Shown one piece after another: positions 24,558 through 33,442 of a stretch of 42,838 nt of DNA; positions within the stretch are counted from its first letter, which is position 1, and each line of letters opens with the position of its first letter. This DNA is from an uncultured Pelagibacteraceae bacterium (GTDB lineage: Bacteria; Pseudomonadota; Alphaproteobacteria; Pelagibacterales; Pelagibacteraceae), in NCBI GenBank assembly GCA_902620265.1, contig CACNHI010000004.1, positions 1-42,838 on the forward strand. Reading direction: 5' to 3'. The notes under the pieces are model-generated. The model did no database searches, was not told the DNA's origin, and worked only from the letters and a program-made list of their open reading frames with translations. Made by a program: the position numbers and the translations under genes.

Positions 24558-25910
24558 ATGTCAATATTATTTGCCAATCCTCCATGGTGGGAAGGAAAAG
24601 AAAGTAGAGGATTATTTAGAAAAAAAAGGTGGAGAAGAGGTGTTAGAGCTGGATCAAGATGGCCATTTACATTTTTAGGAAGATGCACTCCTGATAATTC
24701 TAGAGCTAAAGATTACATGCCCTATCCGTTTTTCTTAGGTTATGCGACTACTTATGCAACTAAAGAAATTGGGAAAGATAGAGTTTTTTTTAGAGACAGT
24801 ATTGCTTTATCAGAGTCGTATAAATCTTTTTATAAATATCTAGACGAAATAAAAAATAAAATTGAATACTTGCTTATTGAAAGCGCTACTCCATCATGGG
24901 ATCATGATTATAAACTAATAAAAACAATTAAAGAAAAATATCCACACTTAAAAATTATAGTAGCTGGTCCAATTTCAACATCTGGTGAAAAATGGGACAG
25001 TAATATTGTACATGCAGTTGTAAAAGGTGAATACGAAAAAAATGTAATGAAAGTATTAGCTGGTGAAAATGGTATTTTAAACCATGATCTTCTTACAAAA
25101 GATGAGATGAATTCTGCACCGTTTCCATATTACGACAAAATGATTTACGATAAGTACTTTGATGGTAATCCAATACCTATGCACAAGCTTCATCCGCAAG
25201 CACATATATGGAGTAGTAGAGGTTGTCCCTTCAAATGTATTTTTTGTGTATGGCCAGCAGCAATGACGGGAAATGACCCTCACGGTGATGGTAAGAGATC
25301 AGTAAGACAATACACTCCGGACTATATTGAAAACTTAATAAAAGATTTAACAGGTCGATATAAATTTAATGCAATATACTTTGATGACGATACTTTTAAT
25401 ATTGGAAATAAGCATACAGAAAATATGTCAGAAGTTATGTCAAAATTTGACATTCCTTGGTTTGCAATGTGTAGAGCAGACACATCAAAGAAAGAAACAT
25501 GGAAAAAAATGTCAGATAATGGGTGCCAAGGAGTCAAGCTTGGTGTTGAGTCTGGAAGCCAAGTTGTTGTAGATAAAATTGTTAATAAACACCTTGATTT
25601 AAAATATGTGCAAGAGATAGTTTCTCATATTAGATCTTTAAATATGTCTGTTCACGGAACTTTTACATATGGCCTTCCTGGTGAGACAAAAGAGGATATG
25701 ATAAGAACAAAAAAATTTATCCAAGAAACAAAATTCAGTACTGTTCAAGAGTCAGGTACCGCTGAAATAGAGGGTACACCACTTCATGCATTGATTAATG
25801 AAGAAAAACTTATGACCTATCCTGGAGCAATTGCTGACGAAAATTACGATCGACAAAAAGATGGTGGAAAAAAATGGCAAAGTCTAGTTAAAGAACTACA
25901 AAATAATTAA
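24558..25910 (+). CDS. Radical SAM protein with B12-binding-like N-terminal domain
   Basis: A 450-residue protein. The first ~170 residues have the Rossmann-like layout of B12-binding domains (FANPPWW at 5-11, LLIESATPSW at 105-114, IVAGPISTSG at 134-143), but no DxHxxG cobalamin-ligand motif was found, so B12 may bind base-off or not at all. The radical SAM core follows with CxxxCxxC at C223, C227 and C230, then YFDDDTF, VKLGVESGS and GTFTYGLPGET. Such proteins in sugar islands may methylate or rearrange sugars or lipids; the actual reaction is unknown. It is co-directional with the flanking glycosyltransferases, with a 40-base gap before it and 7 bases after. Confidence 0.85.
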   Translation: MSILFANPPWWEGKESRGLFRKKRWRRGVRAGSRWPFTFLGRCTPDNSRAKDYMPYPFFLGYATTYATKEIGKDRVFFRDSIALSESYKSFYKYLDEIKNKIEYLLIESATPSWDHDYKLIKTIKEKYPHLKIIVAGPISTSGEKWDSNIVHAVVKGEYEKNVMKVLAGENGILNHDLLTKDEMNSAPFPYYDKMIYDKYFDGNPIPMHKLHPQAHIWSSRGCPFKCIFCVWPAAMTGNDPHGDGKRSVRQYTPDYIENLIKDLTGRYKFNAIYFDDDTFNIGNKHTENMSEVMSKFDIPWFAMCRADTSKKETWKKMSDNGCQGVKLGVESGSQVVVDKIVNKHLDLKYVQEIVSHIRSLNMSVHGTFTYGLPGETKEDMIRTKKFIQETKFSTVQESGTAEIEGTPLHALINEEKLMTYPGAIADENYDRQKDGGKKWQSLVKELQNN

Positions 25911-25917
25911 TCTTAGT

Positions 25918-26769
25918 GTGTCTATTGAAGTTTCATTTTATATTCCTGTTTTCAATGGTGAAAAAACAATTCAAAATTGTTTAGACTCAATATTGAGTCA
26001 AAGTGTTAAGGTAAATGAAATAATTGTTATAAATGATGCGTCCAAAGATAATACCAAAAATATTTTGGAAAAATATTCTAGCGTTAAAATTATCGAGAAT
26101 GAAAATAATAAAGGGCTTGGATATTGTAGAAATATTGGAATCAAAAACTCTAAAAATAATATTGTAGCAAGTATTGATGCCGATGTAGTTTTAGATAAAT
26201 TCTGGTTGGAAATTTTGCTAAATGAAATAACAAAAAATGACATAAAAATGTGTGGAGGTAATATGATCGAAAAATTAATTAACAACGAATGTAATCTTTG
26301 GAGAGCAAAACATTATAGCCAAAATTGGGGAAACAAAGATCTTTTAAATCCACCATTTTTATATGGCTGCAATACAATACAAACAAAGGAATTATGGGAT
26401 AGAATTGGTGGTTATAACGAAAATTGTACTACGAATGGAGAAGACATGGAGTACTCAGCAAAAGTAAGACAACAAAGCAATGCAAATTTGTATTACTCGT
26501 CGAAAGCAAAATGTTATCATTTGCAGAATGATGATCTTCAAACTTTGAGTGAAAGAGTATGGAGGTATCATTCTCTCGGCTATAAAATAAAAAAACCCTC
26601 AACAATTAGGTTTTTAAAACTATCTGTTAAACAATTAAAATTTTTATTAATTAGAATATCTAAAGATATAAGAAAGTTAGACTTTAAAGATTTTCGTCTA
26701 AATATGATGGTATTCTTTAATTTTGTGAAATTAGAATTTTTAAATACTTTTAATACAAAAATAAAATAA
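25918..26769 (+). CDS. Family 2 glycosyltransferase, GTG start
   Basis: A 283-residue GT-A transferase. FYIPVFNGEKTIQNCLDSIL (7-26), VINDASKDNT (37-46), the DxD motif D87-A-D89 in SIDADVVLD, and the acceptor-side NGEDMEYS are canonical. The start is GTG at 25918, 7 bases after the radical SAM stop; no in-frame ATG lies close enough to keep the first strand. It converges with the membrane protein gene (stop 26769, next stop 26770). It probably adds one sugar in surface-glycan assembly. Confidence 0.88.
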   Translation: MSIEVSFYIPVFNGEKTIQNCLDSILSQSVKVNEIIVINDASKDNTKNILEKYSSVKIIENENNKGLGYCRNIGIKNSKNNIVASIDADVVLDKFWLEILLNEITKNDIKMCGGNMIEKLINNECNLWRAKHYSQNWGNKDLLNPPFLYGCNTIQTKELWDRIGGYNENCTTNGEDMEYSAKVRQQSNANLYYSSKAKCYHLQNDDLQTLSERVWRYHSLGYKIKKPSTIRFLKLSVKQLKFLLIRISKDIRKLDFKDFRLNMMVFFNFVKLEFLNTFNTKIK

Positions 26770-28575
26770 TTATTTATTATAAAATATTGTTCTTTTTTCT
26801 ATTATGATCTTATCTTTAAATTTATCTTCTAAGAACTTGTTTAATAAAGGATATTTAATACTTAATGGCAAAGACCAATTATCAGTAGTTCCTCCAGTAA
26901 TTATAAAGTTTGAGGAATTTAATTCACTAACTAAGTTTTTTTGATTCCTCTCTGATCCCACTGACCAAAAAAAATAATATTTTGAACAACTGGGTTTTTT
27001 TAACAAATAAAGTAGAGCTGAGTCATTTGAAAATAACTGAATACAATTTTGTTTTTTTAATATTTTTGATGCTTGTTTAATAAAAAGTTGATCCCCATTA
27101 TTTAAAAATTTACTATCCTCAAATTTAACATAATTTAAAAATCGATCATTATATGTAATTATATTTTTAAAATTTGATTTAGTACCAATTAAAAAAATTA
27201 TAAATATAAAAGGCATCAAGTAGAAAAATTTAAAATTTTCAAATAATTTAAGATTTAATTTTGATAAAAAAAACAGACTATAATTTGTAATTACAATAAT
27301 TAAAAAAATTGCTGGAAAACCATAAGATTGTTTTAAATGTGGCCCATCTGATCTCCCCAAAGAGTAAATGTAACTTAAAAAACAAATAATGCTTAAAAAT
27401 AATAAAATAAAATTAAATTTATTATAATTACCTTCATTAGTCTTATTAAACATAAAATTTATAGAAAAAATCAAACAGAAGATAATAGTAAGAATATTTT
27501 TAGTTGCTCTCCATGAATTTTCTTCATCTGAAAAAGGCGTTGGATGTATAATACCATGGACATAATTTAGTTCCTTCAAAACTAGATATGTATTTTTTAT
27601 AAAATAATTAAATTCGTTGTTTGTAAAATAAAATATAGACCAAAATAAAATTACAGAAAAAACAATATACAAAATATCTTTAAATCTTTTATTTAAAATA
27701 AGAAATAGAAAAAAAAATATTAAAAATAAACAAAAAACTATTCCTCTGTCTATGCTCCATAAAAAAACTAAAACACTCAATAAACCTAAAATTAAATTTG
27801 AAATCAGAGAACTTTTATTTAAAGATCTTATTATGACAATTAATGATAATAAAATAGGTATTTCTCTAAAATGTATATTGTCAGTACTATATAAATTATA
27901 ATTGATTAAACTTAAACCTACCAAGCTAGTAACTAAAAAAAAAATTAATCTATAATTTAAATTAAATTTAATATTTCTAGTTACTTCGAAGAAAAACACT
28001 ACTAATAAAATTTTTGTTATTAAAATATAAACGATATCCAAAAATCTCATTAAACCAATTGACTCGTTATTAAACATTTGCCAAATGAACTTGGTACCAA
28101 TTGTTTCATATATAATTCCAATGGTGACGTATGAACCACTCCACAAACTATCATCTAACAAACTTTTAAAAGCTGAACTCAATCTTTGGCCTTCATGATA
28201 AATATCAATAGGATGTGTTGAAAATGTTAATGATAAAAATTCAGTAGCCAAATAAATCATCAAAAAAAATAGTAAAAAATAGATCTTTTTTTCAGAATTA
28301 TAACTTTCATCTTTAATTTTTAATCCAGTCAAAATATTTGAGAAAGGTATTTTGAAAATAATTTTTTTACTAATTAAAAAAACTGCTAAAGGTATAAAAA
28401 TGAATATTAAATATTTAATTACATCATTAAAAGGACTATAATTATTTAAAGAATATTCTCCAATGATGTCATACCTATTTATTGGAAATTTAATAAATGA
28501 CCAAAGCTGAGAACAAATGAAAATTGATAAAATACAAAGAGTAATAACAAAAATATATTTTTTTTGAAATTTCAT
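26770..28575 (-). CDS. Polytopic membrane protein, possible GT-C glycosyltransferase
   Basis: About 601 residues with roughly 10-12 predicted membrane segments, and a soluble C-terminal stretch of about 120 residues. The ATG at 28573-28575 (MKFQKKYIFVITL) is preferred over one 12 codons upstream, because that start would overlap the divergent gene at 28599 and adds no conserved sequence. After an early membrane helix there is an acidic loop, HPIDIYHEGQRL, reminiscent of the first extracytoplasmic loop of GT-C lipid-linked sugar transferases. No confident family match was made; a polymerase or flippase-like role in glycan assembly is also possible. It is the only minus-strand gene in this island. 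Confidence 0.6.
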   Translation of the reverse strand: MKFQKKYIFVITLCILSIFICSQLWSFIKFPINRYDIIGEYSLNNYSPFNDVIKYLIFIFIPLAVFLISKKIIFKIPFSNILTGLKIKDESYNSEKKIYFLLFFLMIYLATEFLSLTFSTHPIDIYHEGQRLSSAFKSLLDDSLWSGSYVTIGIIYETIGTKFIWQMFNNESIGLMRFLDIVYILITKILLVVFFFEVTRNIKFNLNYRLIFFLVTSLVGLSLINYNLYSTDNIHFREIPILLSLIVIIRSLNKSSLISNLILGLLSVLVFLWSIDRGIVFCLFLIFFFLFLILNKRFKDILYIVFSVILFWSIFYFTNNEFNYFIKNTYLVLKELNYVHGIIHPTPFSDEENSWRATKNILTIIFCLIFSINFMFNKTNEGNYNKFNFILLFLSIICFLSYIYSLGRSDGPHLKQSYGFPAIFLIIVITNYSLFFLSKLNLKLFENFKFFYLMPFIFIIFLIGTKSNFKNIITYNDRFLNYVKFEDSKFLNNGDQLFIKQASKILKKQNCIQLFSNDSALLYLLKKPSCSKYYFFWSVGSERNQKNLVSELNSSNFIITGGTTDNWSLPLSIKYPLLNKFLEDKFKDKIIIEKRTIFYNK

Positions 28576-28598
28576 AAATATTTGTTTAAAACCGATAT

Positions 28599-29315
28599 AT
28601 GTCTTTATCAATAGTAATTCCAGTCTATAATGAAGATAAGCAATTACATAATACTGTTAAAAAAATTAACAAAATTAGTAAAAGAATTAAAGATTACGAG
28701 ATTGTTTTTATTGATGATTTTAGTACGGATAATACTAAGCAAATTATAAAAAAATCAATCAGATCTAACAAAAAAATTAAGTACTATAAAAATATTAAAA
28801 AAGGTCTAGGCTCTGCTATAGGGTTGGGAATAAATAAATCAACAAAAAAATTTGTTTGTATATTCATGTGTGATAACTCAGATGATTTAAGTGATTTAAT
28901 GGAGTATTATAAGATAATTAATAAAAATAATTTAGATGCAGTTCTAGGCTCTAGATTTCTAAAAAAATCTAGAATAACAAATTATCCTATTTTAAAAATG
29001 GTATTAAATAGAATTTTTAACTACATTGTTAAAATAATATTTCTATCAAATTATAATGATTTTACTAATGCATTTAAAATTTATAAAAAAAAAACCCTTA
29101 AGGAATTAATGCCTATAGTTTCAGATCACTTTAATGTTTTTCTAGAACTTCCATTAAAAATTATTATAAGAAAATATAAATATAAAATTATTCCTATTAG
29201 CTGGAAAGGTCGTAAAATTGGAGTTTCTAAGTTTAAAATTAGTGAACTAGGTTCAATGTATATATTTACTCTTTTATATTGCTTCATAGAAAAAATATTA
29301 TTAAAAAAAAGATAA
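28599..29315 (+). CDS. Family 2 glycosyltransferase, polyprenyl-phosphate mannosyl/glucosyltransferase-like
   Basis: A 238-residue GT2 protein of the dolichyl-phosphate mannose synthase type. LSIVIPVYNEDKQL (3-16), FIDDFSTDNT (37-46), KGLGSAIGLGI (68-78) and the CDNSDDLSDL (91-100) acidic motif match that group, though the usual DADLQHPP is altered. Known members load a sugar onto a polyprenyl phosphate at the inner membrane, giving a donor for GT-C enzymes. The divergent polytopic protein at 26770 could be such a partner. It lacks the two C-terminal helices of some relatives but ends in a hydrophobic segment. The next gene starts 4 bases downstream. Confidence 0.82.
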   Translation: MSLSIVIPVYNEDKQLHNTVKKINKISKRIKDYEIVFIDDFSTDNTKQIIKKSIRSNKKIKYYKNIKKGLGSAIGLGINKSTKKFVCIFMCDNSDDLSDLMEYYKIINKNNLDAVLGSRFLKKSRITNYPILKMVLNRIFNYIVKIIFLSNYNDFTNAFKIYKKKTLKELMPIVSDHFNVFLELPLKIIIRKYKYKIIPISWKGRKIGVSKFKISELGSMYIFTLLYCFIEKILLKKR

Positions 29316-29319
29316 TAAC

Positions 29320-30342
29320 ATGAAAGTTTTAATTACTGGTGGATGTGGTTTTGTTGGATCTAACGTTGCAATTTTTTTAAAAAAAAGAAATTTTTCAGTA
29401 AGTTCATTAGATAATCTATCGAGAAAAGGATCTTTATTTAATTTAAAATTATTAAGACAAAGTAAAATAAAAAATTATAAAATAGATATTGGCAATTATA
29501 AGAAAATAAAAAAAATCCCTAAATTTGACTTGATTATTGATTGTTGTGCTGAGGCTGCGGTTGAGGTATCAAGAGATGAATTAGATAGGGTGTTTGATAC
29601 CAACCTGGTCGGTACACTTAATATTTTAAAAAAAGCAAAAAAGGATAAATCAAAAGTTATATTTTTATCTTCTAGTCGTGTTTACCCAATAGAGTTATTA
29701 AATAAATCTTATAAGTTTAAAAATTTTAAAAAAAGTATAAATACAAAAAAAAAAATAAATGAAGATAGTTCTATCCAGGGAGCTAAAACAATCTATGGGT
29801 TTACTAAATTAGCATCAGAAATGTTAATTGAAGAATTCGGTTATGCATATAATATTAAATATATCATTAATAGGTGTGGTGTAATATCTGGTCCTTTGCA
29901 ATTTGGCAAACAGGATCAAGGGTTTGTCAGTCATTGGATTTGGAAACATATAAATAAATCAAAATTATCCTATATTGGTTATGGTGGGCACGGAAACCAA
30001 ACCAGAGATGTTCTTCATGTTGAAGATTTATGTAATTTATTAATACTTCAAATTAAAAATATTTCAAAAATTTATAATAAACTTTTTGTAGTTGGTGGAT
30101 CAACAACCAGCTATACATCGTTGAAAAAATTGACATTTATTTGCCAAAAAATTACAAAAAATAAAATATCATTAACAAAAAAACCCAAAACGTCTATTTA
30201 TGATATCCCTTATTATATAAGTGATAATAGTAAAGTTTCAAAAGTATATAAATGGAGACCGAAAAAAAACATTTATAGCATAGTTAAAGATACGTATATA
30301 TGGTTATCTAAAAACAAAAAAAATATAAAAAAGTACTTTTAG
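29320..30342 (+). CDS. NAD-dependent epimerase, CDP-paratose 2-epimerase (RfbE)-like
   Basis: A 340-residue extended SDR. GGCGFVGSN (7-15), DNLSRKGS (31-38), the serine site in SSSRVYP (S118-S119), YxxxK at Y159/K163, and QTRDVLHVEDL follow the pattern of CDP-paratose/tyvelose 2-epimerases and related sugar-nucleotide epimerases. The catalytic triad appears intact. It is directly followed by a second RfbE-like SDR with no gap (stop 30342, start 30343). The two probably act in one pathway or as a heteromeric pair. The actual sugar nucleotide is unknown. Confidence 0.8.
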   Translation: MKVLITGGCGFVGSNVAIFLKKRNFSVSSLDNLSRKGSLFNLKLLRQSKIKNYKIDIGNYKKIKKIPKFDLIIDCCAEAAVEVSRDELDRVFDTNLVGTLNILKKAKKDKSKVIFLSSSRVYPIELLNKSYKFKNFKKSINTKKKINEDSSIQGAKTIYGFTKLASEMLIEEFGYAYNIKYIINRCGVISGPLQFGKQDQGFVSHWIWKHINKSKLSYIGYGGHGNQTRDVLHVEDLCNLLILQIKNISKIYNKLFVVGGSTTSYTSLKKLTFICQKITKNKISLTKKPKTSIYDIPYYISDNSKVSKVYKWRPKKNIYSIVKDTYIWLSKNKKNIKKYF

Positions 30343-31392
30343 ATGTCTATTGTCATAATCACAGGCTCCTCTGGGCTGGTTGGATCTGAAGCGGTAAATT
30401 TTTTCTGTGACAAAGGTTTTGAAGTTATAGGAATTGATAATAATCTTAGAAAATTTTTTTTTGGACGAGATGGATCTACACTTTGGATAAAAAATAATCT
30501 TATTAAAAGAAATAAAAAATTTAAGAATTTTAATATTGATATAAGAAATTTTAATGGACTTGAGAAAATTTTTAAAAAATACCGTAAAAATATATCTTTA
30601 ATTATACATTGTGCCGCGCAACCATCTCATGATTATGGAAAAAAATTTCCAGTTTTAGACTTTAACGTTAATGCTACTGGAACTTTAAATCTATTAGAAT
30701 TAACAAAATTATATTGCCCTAATTCCCCATTTATATTCACATCTACAAATAAAGTATACGGAGATAATCCAAATAAACTATCAATAATTGAAACAAAAAA
30801 TCGATGGGAATTAAAAAAAAATAATAAATATTATAATGGTATTGATGAAAAATTTTCAATTGATCACTGTACACATAGTTTTTTTGGTGTTTCAAAAACC
30901 TACGCTGATTTAATAGTACAAGAATATGGGAAAAATATTGGACTAAAAACAGTTTGTTTTAGAGCCGGTTGTATAACTGGACCAAATCATAGTGGTGCGA
31001 AGCTTCACGGATTTTTATCATATTTAGTTAAGATAACATTAGCTACAAGAAAATATTCACTTATTGGATACAAAGGAAAGCAAGTAAGAGATAATTTACA
31101 TAGTTATGATTTGGTAAATTGCTTTTGGGAATTTTTTAAAAAACCAAAGAGAGGAGAGGTTTATAATATTGGTGGTGGCAGATATTCTAACTGCTCCATT
31201 TTGGAAGCTTTAGATTTAGTAGAAAAAATATCTAATATTTCAATTAGTAGAAATGTGGTTCGTATTCCTCGAATAGGTGATCATATCTGGTATATTTCAA
31301 ATTTAAAAAAATTCAGAAACCACTATCCTAAATGGAAGCAGAAATATAATACAAAAAAGATTCTAGGAGAACTAATTGAAAGTTTCAGCTAA
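30343..31392 (+). CDS. RfbE-like extended SDR with Phe at the catalytic Tyr position
   Basis: A 349-residue extended SDR. GSSGLVGSE is at 8-16 and STNKVYGDNPN (134-144) is strongly like CDP-paratose 2-epimerase. GPNHSGAKLHGF and YKGKQVRDNLHSYDL follow the same family. The YxxxK position reads HSFFGVSK, so F181 replaces the tyrosine while K185 is kept. I recall related marine homologues with a non-Tyr residue here, so this may be a subfamily trait rather than decay. It starts immediately after the previous SDR and overlaps the Ldh2-type gene by 17 bases. Confidence 0.82.
   Translation: MSIVIITGSSGLVGSEAVNFFCDKGFEVIGIDNNLRKFFFGRDGSTLWIKNNLIKRNKKFKNFNIDIRNFNGLEKIFKKYRKNISLIIHCAAQPSHDYGKKFPVLDFNVNATGTLNLLELTKLYCPNSPFIFTSTNKVYGDNPNKLSIIETKNRWELKKNNKYYNGIDEKFSIDHCTHSFFGVSKTYADLIVQEYGKNIGLKTVCFRAGCITGPNHSGAKLHGFLSYLVKITLATRKYSLIGYKGKQVRDNLHSYDLVNCFWEFFKKPKRGEVYNIGGGRYSNCSILEALDLVEKISNISISRNVVRIPRIGDHIWYISNLKKFRNHYPKWKQKYNTKKILGELIESFS
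31365..31370 (+). promoter_or_regulatory. Shine-Dalgarno site that sets a TTG start
   Basis: AGGAGA lies 5 bases before the TTG at 31376, inside the end of the preceding SDR gene. This spacing supports the TTG as the real start of the Ldh2-type dehydrogenase. The first in-frame ATG is 50 codons further on and would remove conserved sequence. Confidence 0.65.
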
Positions 31393-32380
31393 AGTTTTAA
31401 AAAAAAAATTAATATACATTTTTAAAAAGTATTCACTTAGCAGTACGCATGCAAAAATATCTGCTGAAGCAATAATAAAAGCAGAATTAGTTGGAGCACA
31501 ATCACATGGATTATCAAGATTAAAAATGTATTGTGATAGAATAAAAAAAAATTTAATTAATAGTAAACCAAAAATTAAAATAAAAAAAATTTCAAAATCG
31601 GCTTCGTTGATTGATGCGGATAATTCAATAGGATTTGTAAGCGGCGACATAGGTATAAAACAAGCAATTAAAAATGCAAAATCCTCTGGTATTGGAATTG
31701 TAGCTGTTAAAAATAGTGGTCACTATGGATTATCAAGCTTTTATGTGGAGCAAGCAGTAAAAAAAAATTTATTAGTTCTATGTTTTACAAACGCTCCACC
31801 AGCACTAGCACCCCATGGTGCTAAAAAAAGTTTATTTGGTACTAATCCAATATGCTTTGGTAGTCCTACAGGCGATAATGTCCCTTTCATATTAGATACA
31901 TCAATGTCAAAAGTTAACAGAGGTAAGATAAGACTTGCTGCAAAGATGGGGACAAAAATCCCAGAGGGTTCTGCTTTGGACAAAAATGGAAATTCAACTA
32001 CAGATGCTTTAAAGGCTCTTGCTGGAGTGCAGTTACCTATTGCAGGATTTAGAGGATCTGGTTTGGCGTGGATGGTTGATATTTTGTCAGGTGTTTTAAC
32101 TGGGGCTAGTCATGGTGGAAAAGCAAAAGATCCTTTTGATGATTTTTCTGGCCCTCAAAATATTGGTCATTTATTTATAACATTTAAATCAAATCTTTTT
32201 TTGAATGATTATATTCCAAGAATTAAACAAAATTTAAAAAGAGTAAAAAAACTACCGAAAATAAAAGGTATAAAAGAGATTATGTACCCTGGTCAAAATA
32301 AATATAAAAGATATAAAAAAAATATGAATAAAAAAATTAATATCCCGCATGAAATATTAAAAGATATTAATAGTCTATGA
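31376..32380 (+). CDS. Malate/L-lactate dehydrogenase (Ldh2) family oxidoreductase, TTG start
   Basis: A 334-residue NAD(P)-dependent dehydrogenase of the Ldh2/YlbC-like fold, which is unrelated to classical LDH. QSHGLSRL (42-49, H44), the catalytic-region NSGHYGLSSF with H116, FTNAPPALAPHGA, FGTNPICFGSP and GFRGSGLAWMVDILSGVLTGA are characteristic. Members oxidise sulfolactate, malate, lactate, ureidoglycolate or dehydrogulonate, so the substrate cannot be fixed. It overlaps the preceding SDR by 17 bases and the next gene by 4 (ATGA). This ties it to both the sugar island and two other dehydrogenases, and suggests a sugar-acid or alpha-hydroxy-acid substrate. Confidence 0.85.
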   Translation: MKVSAKVLKKKLIYIFKKYSLSSTHAKISAEAIIKAELVGAQSHGLSRLKMYCDRIKKNLINSKPKIKIKKISKSASLIDADNSIGFVSGDIGIKQAIKNAKSSGIGIVAVKNSGHYGLSSFYVEQAVKKNLLVLCFTNAPPALAPHGAKKSLFGTNPICFGSPTGDNVPFILDTSMSKVNRGKIRLAAKMGTKIPEGSALDKNGNSTTDALKALAGVQLPIAGFRGSGLAWMVDILSGVLTGASHGGKAKDPFDDFSGPQNIGHLFITFKSNLFLNDYIPRIKQNLKRVKKLPKIKGIKEIMYPGQNKYKRYKKNMNKKINIPHEILKDINSL

Positions 32381-33438
32381 AAATTTTAATAAATTTTCTA
32401 ATTATTTTTTTTATATCAATAAATTTAAACGCTTCAGATTTTACTCTTAAAAAAATAACTAGTTTAAACGAACCATGGGGATCTACGTTTTTGAATAATA
32501 ATGAATTACTAATTACAGAAAAATCTGGAAAAATTTTAATTGTTAACTTAAAGGATAAAAAAAGTAAAATTATAAGTCATAATCTTAAAGTTTTAGAATA
32601 CGGTCAAGGAGGATTGCTAGATATTATTGTTAGAGACAATATAGTATGGGTTTCATATTCCGAAGATAGAGGTAAATACAAAACTAGTACTTCTATTGCT
32701 AGAGGTGATTTTAATAGAGACAACATAATATTTGAAAATATATTTCAAGCTTATCCACCAATTGACTCTCCTTATCATTTTGGATCAAGGCTAGCCATAA
32801 AAGGTGATTATTTATTTGCCTCAGTTGGTGAGAGAGGTCAAGGAATGATTGCTCAAGATGCTTCAAAACACCCAGGGAGTATAATTAGAATTCATCTTGA
32901 TGGTAAAATTCCTAAAGATAATCCAAAATTTTTAGACAAAAAAGATTGGCTACCAGAAATATTTCAAATTGGAGTAAGAAACCCTCAGGGACTTACCTTA
33001 TCGCCATTTGATCAGAAAATTTATATTAGTAACCATGGAGCGAAAGGTGGAGATTGGTTTGGAGAGGTAAAAAAAGGTGAAAACTATGGTTGGAAAATTT
33101 TAGGATGGGGAGGAACAAATTATTCAGGAACTAAAATTGGTCCTAAATGGAAACCAGGTTTCACAAAAGCGATACAGTATTGGGTTCCATCAATAGCAAC
33201 TAGCGCGATAACTATTTATAAGGGAGAAGAATTTAAAGAATGGAATGGAAATGCTTTAATTACTTCTTTAAAAGATATGTCTCTAAGAAAATTAGATTTT
33301 ACTAATTTAGAAAGTGTTAAAGAAGATATCATTTTTCAAAGAAAAATTGGAAGAATAAGAGATATTCAAGTTCATCCTAAAAATGGTAAGATCTATTTTT
33401 TAAGTAAAGAAAGTTTATGGGTAATGGAAAAAATATAA
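32377..33438 (+). CDS. PQQ-dependent soluble aldose sugar dehydrogenase-like protein
   Basis: A 353-residue exported beta-propeller of the glucose/sorbosone dehydrogenase family. A Sec signal peptide spans about 1-19 (hydrophobic core, cleavage after NAS). Propeller motifs LNEPWGSTFLNNNELLITEK, QGGLLDIIV, HFGSRLAIKGDYLFASVGERG, GSIIRIHLDG and GVRNPQGLTLSP match soluble aldose dehydrogenases, which use PQQ in the periplasm. No PQQ biosynthesis gene is in the window, so the cofactor may be made elsewhere, scavenged or absent. It couples to the Ldh2-type gene by a 4-base overlap and to the GMC gene by a 4-base gap. Confidence 0.85.
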   Translation: MKILINFLIIFFISINLNASDFTLKKITSLNEPWGSTFLNNNELLITEKSGKILIVNLKDKKSKIISHNLKVLEYGQGGLLDIIVRDNIVWVSYSEDRGKYKTSTSIARGDFNRDNIIFENIFQAYPPIDSPYHFGSRLAIKGDYLFASVGERGQGMIAQDASKHPGSIIRIHLDGKIPKDNPKFLDKKDWLPEIFQIGVRNPQGLTLSPFDQKIYISNHGAKGGDWFGEVKKGENYGWKILGWGGTNYSGTKIGPKWKPGFTKAIQYWVPSIATSAITIYKGEEFKEWNGNALITSLKDMSLRKLDFTNLESVKEDIIFQRKIGRIRDIQVHPKNGKIYFLSKESLWVMEKI

Positions 33439-33442
33439 GTTT

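Noticed and set aside
28576-28611. Longer start for the polytopic membrane protein
   Set aside because: It would overlap the divergent glycosyltransferase start at 28599 and adds no conserved sequence.
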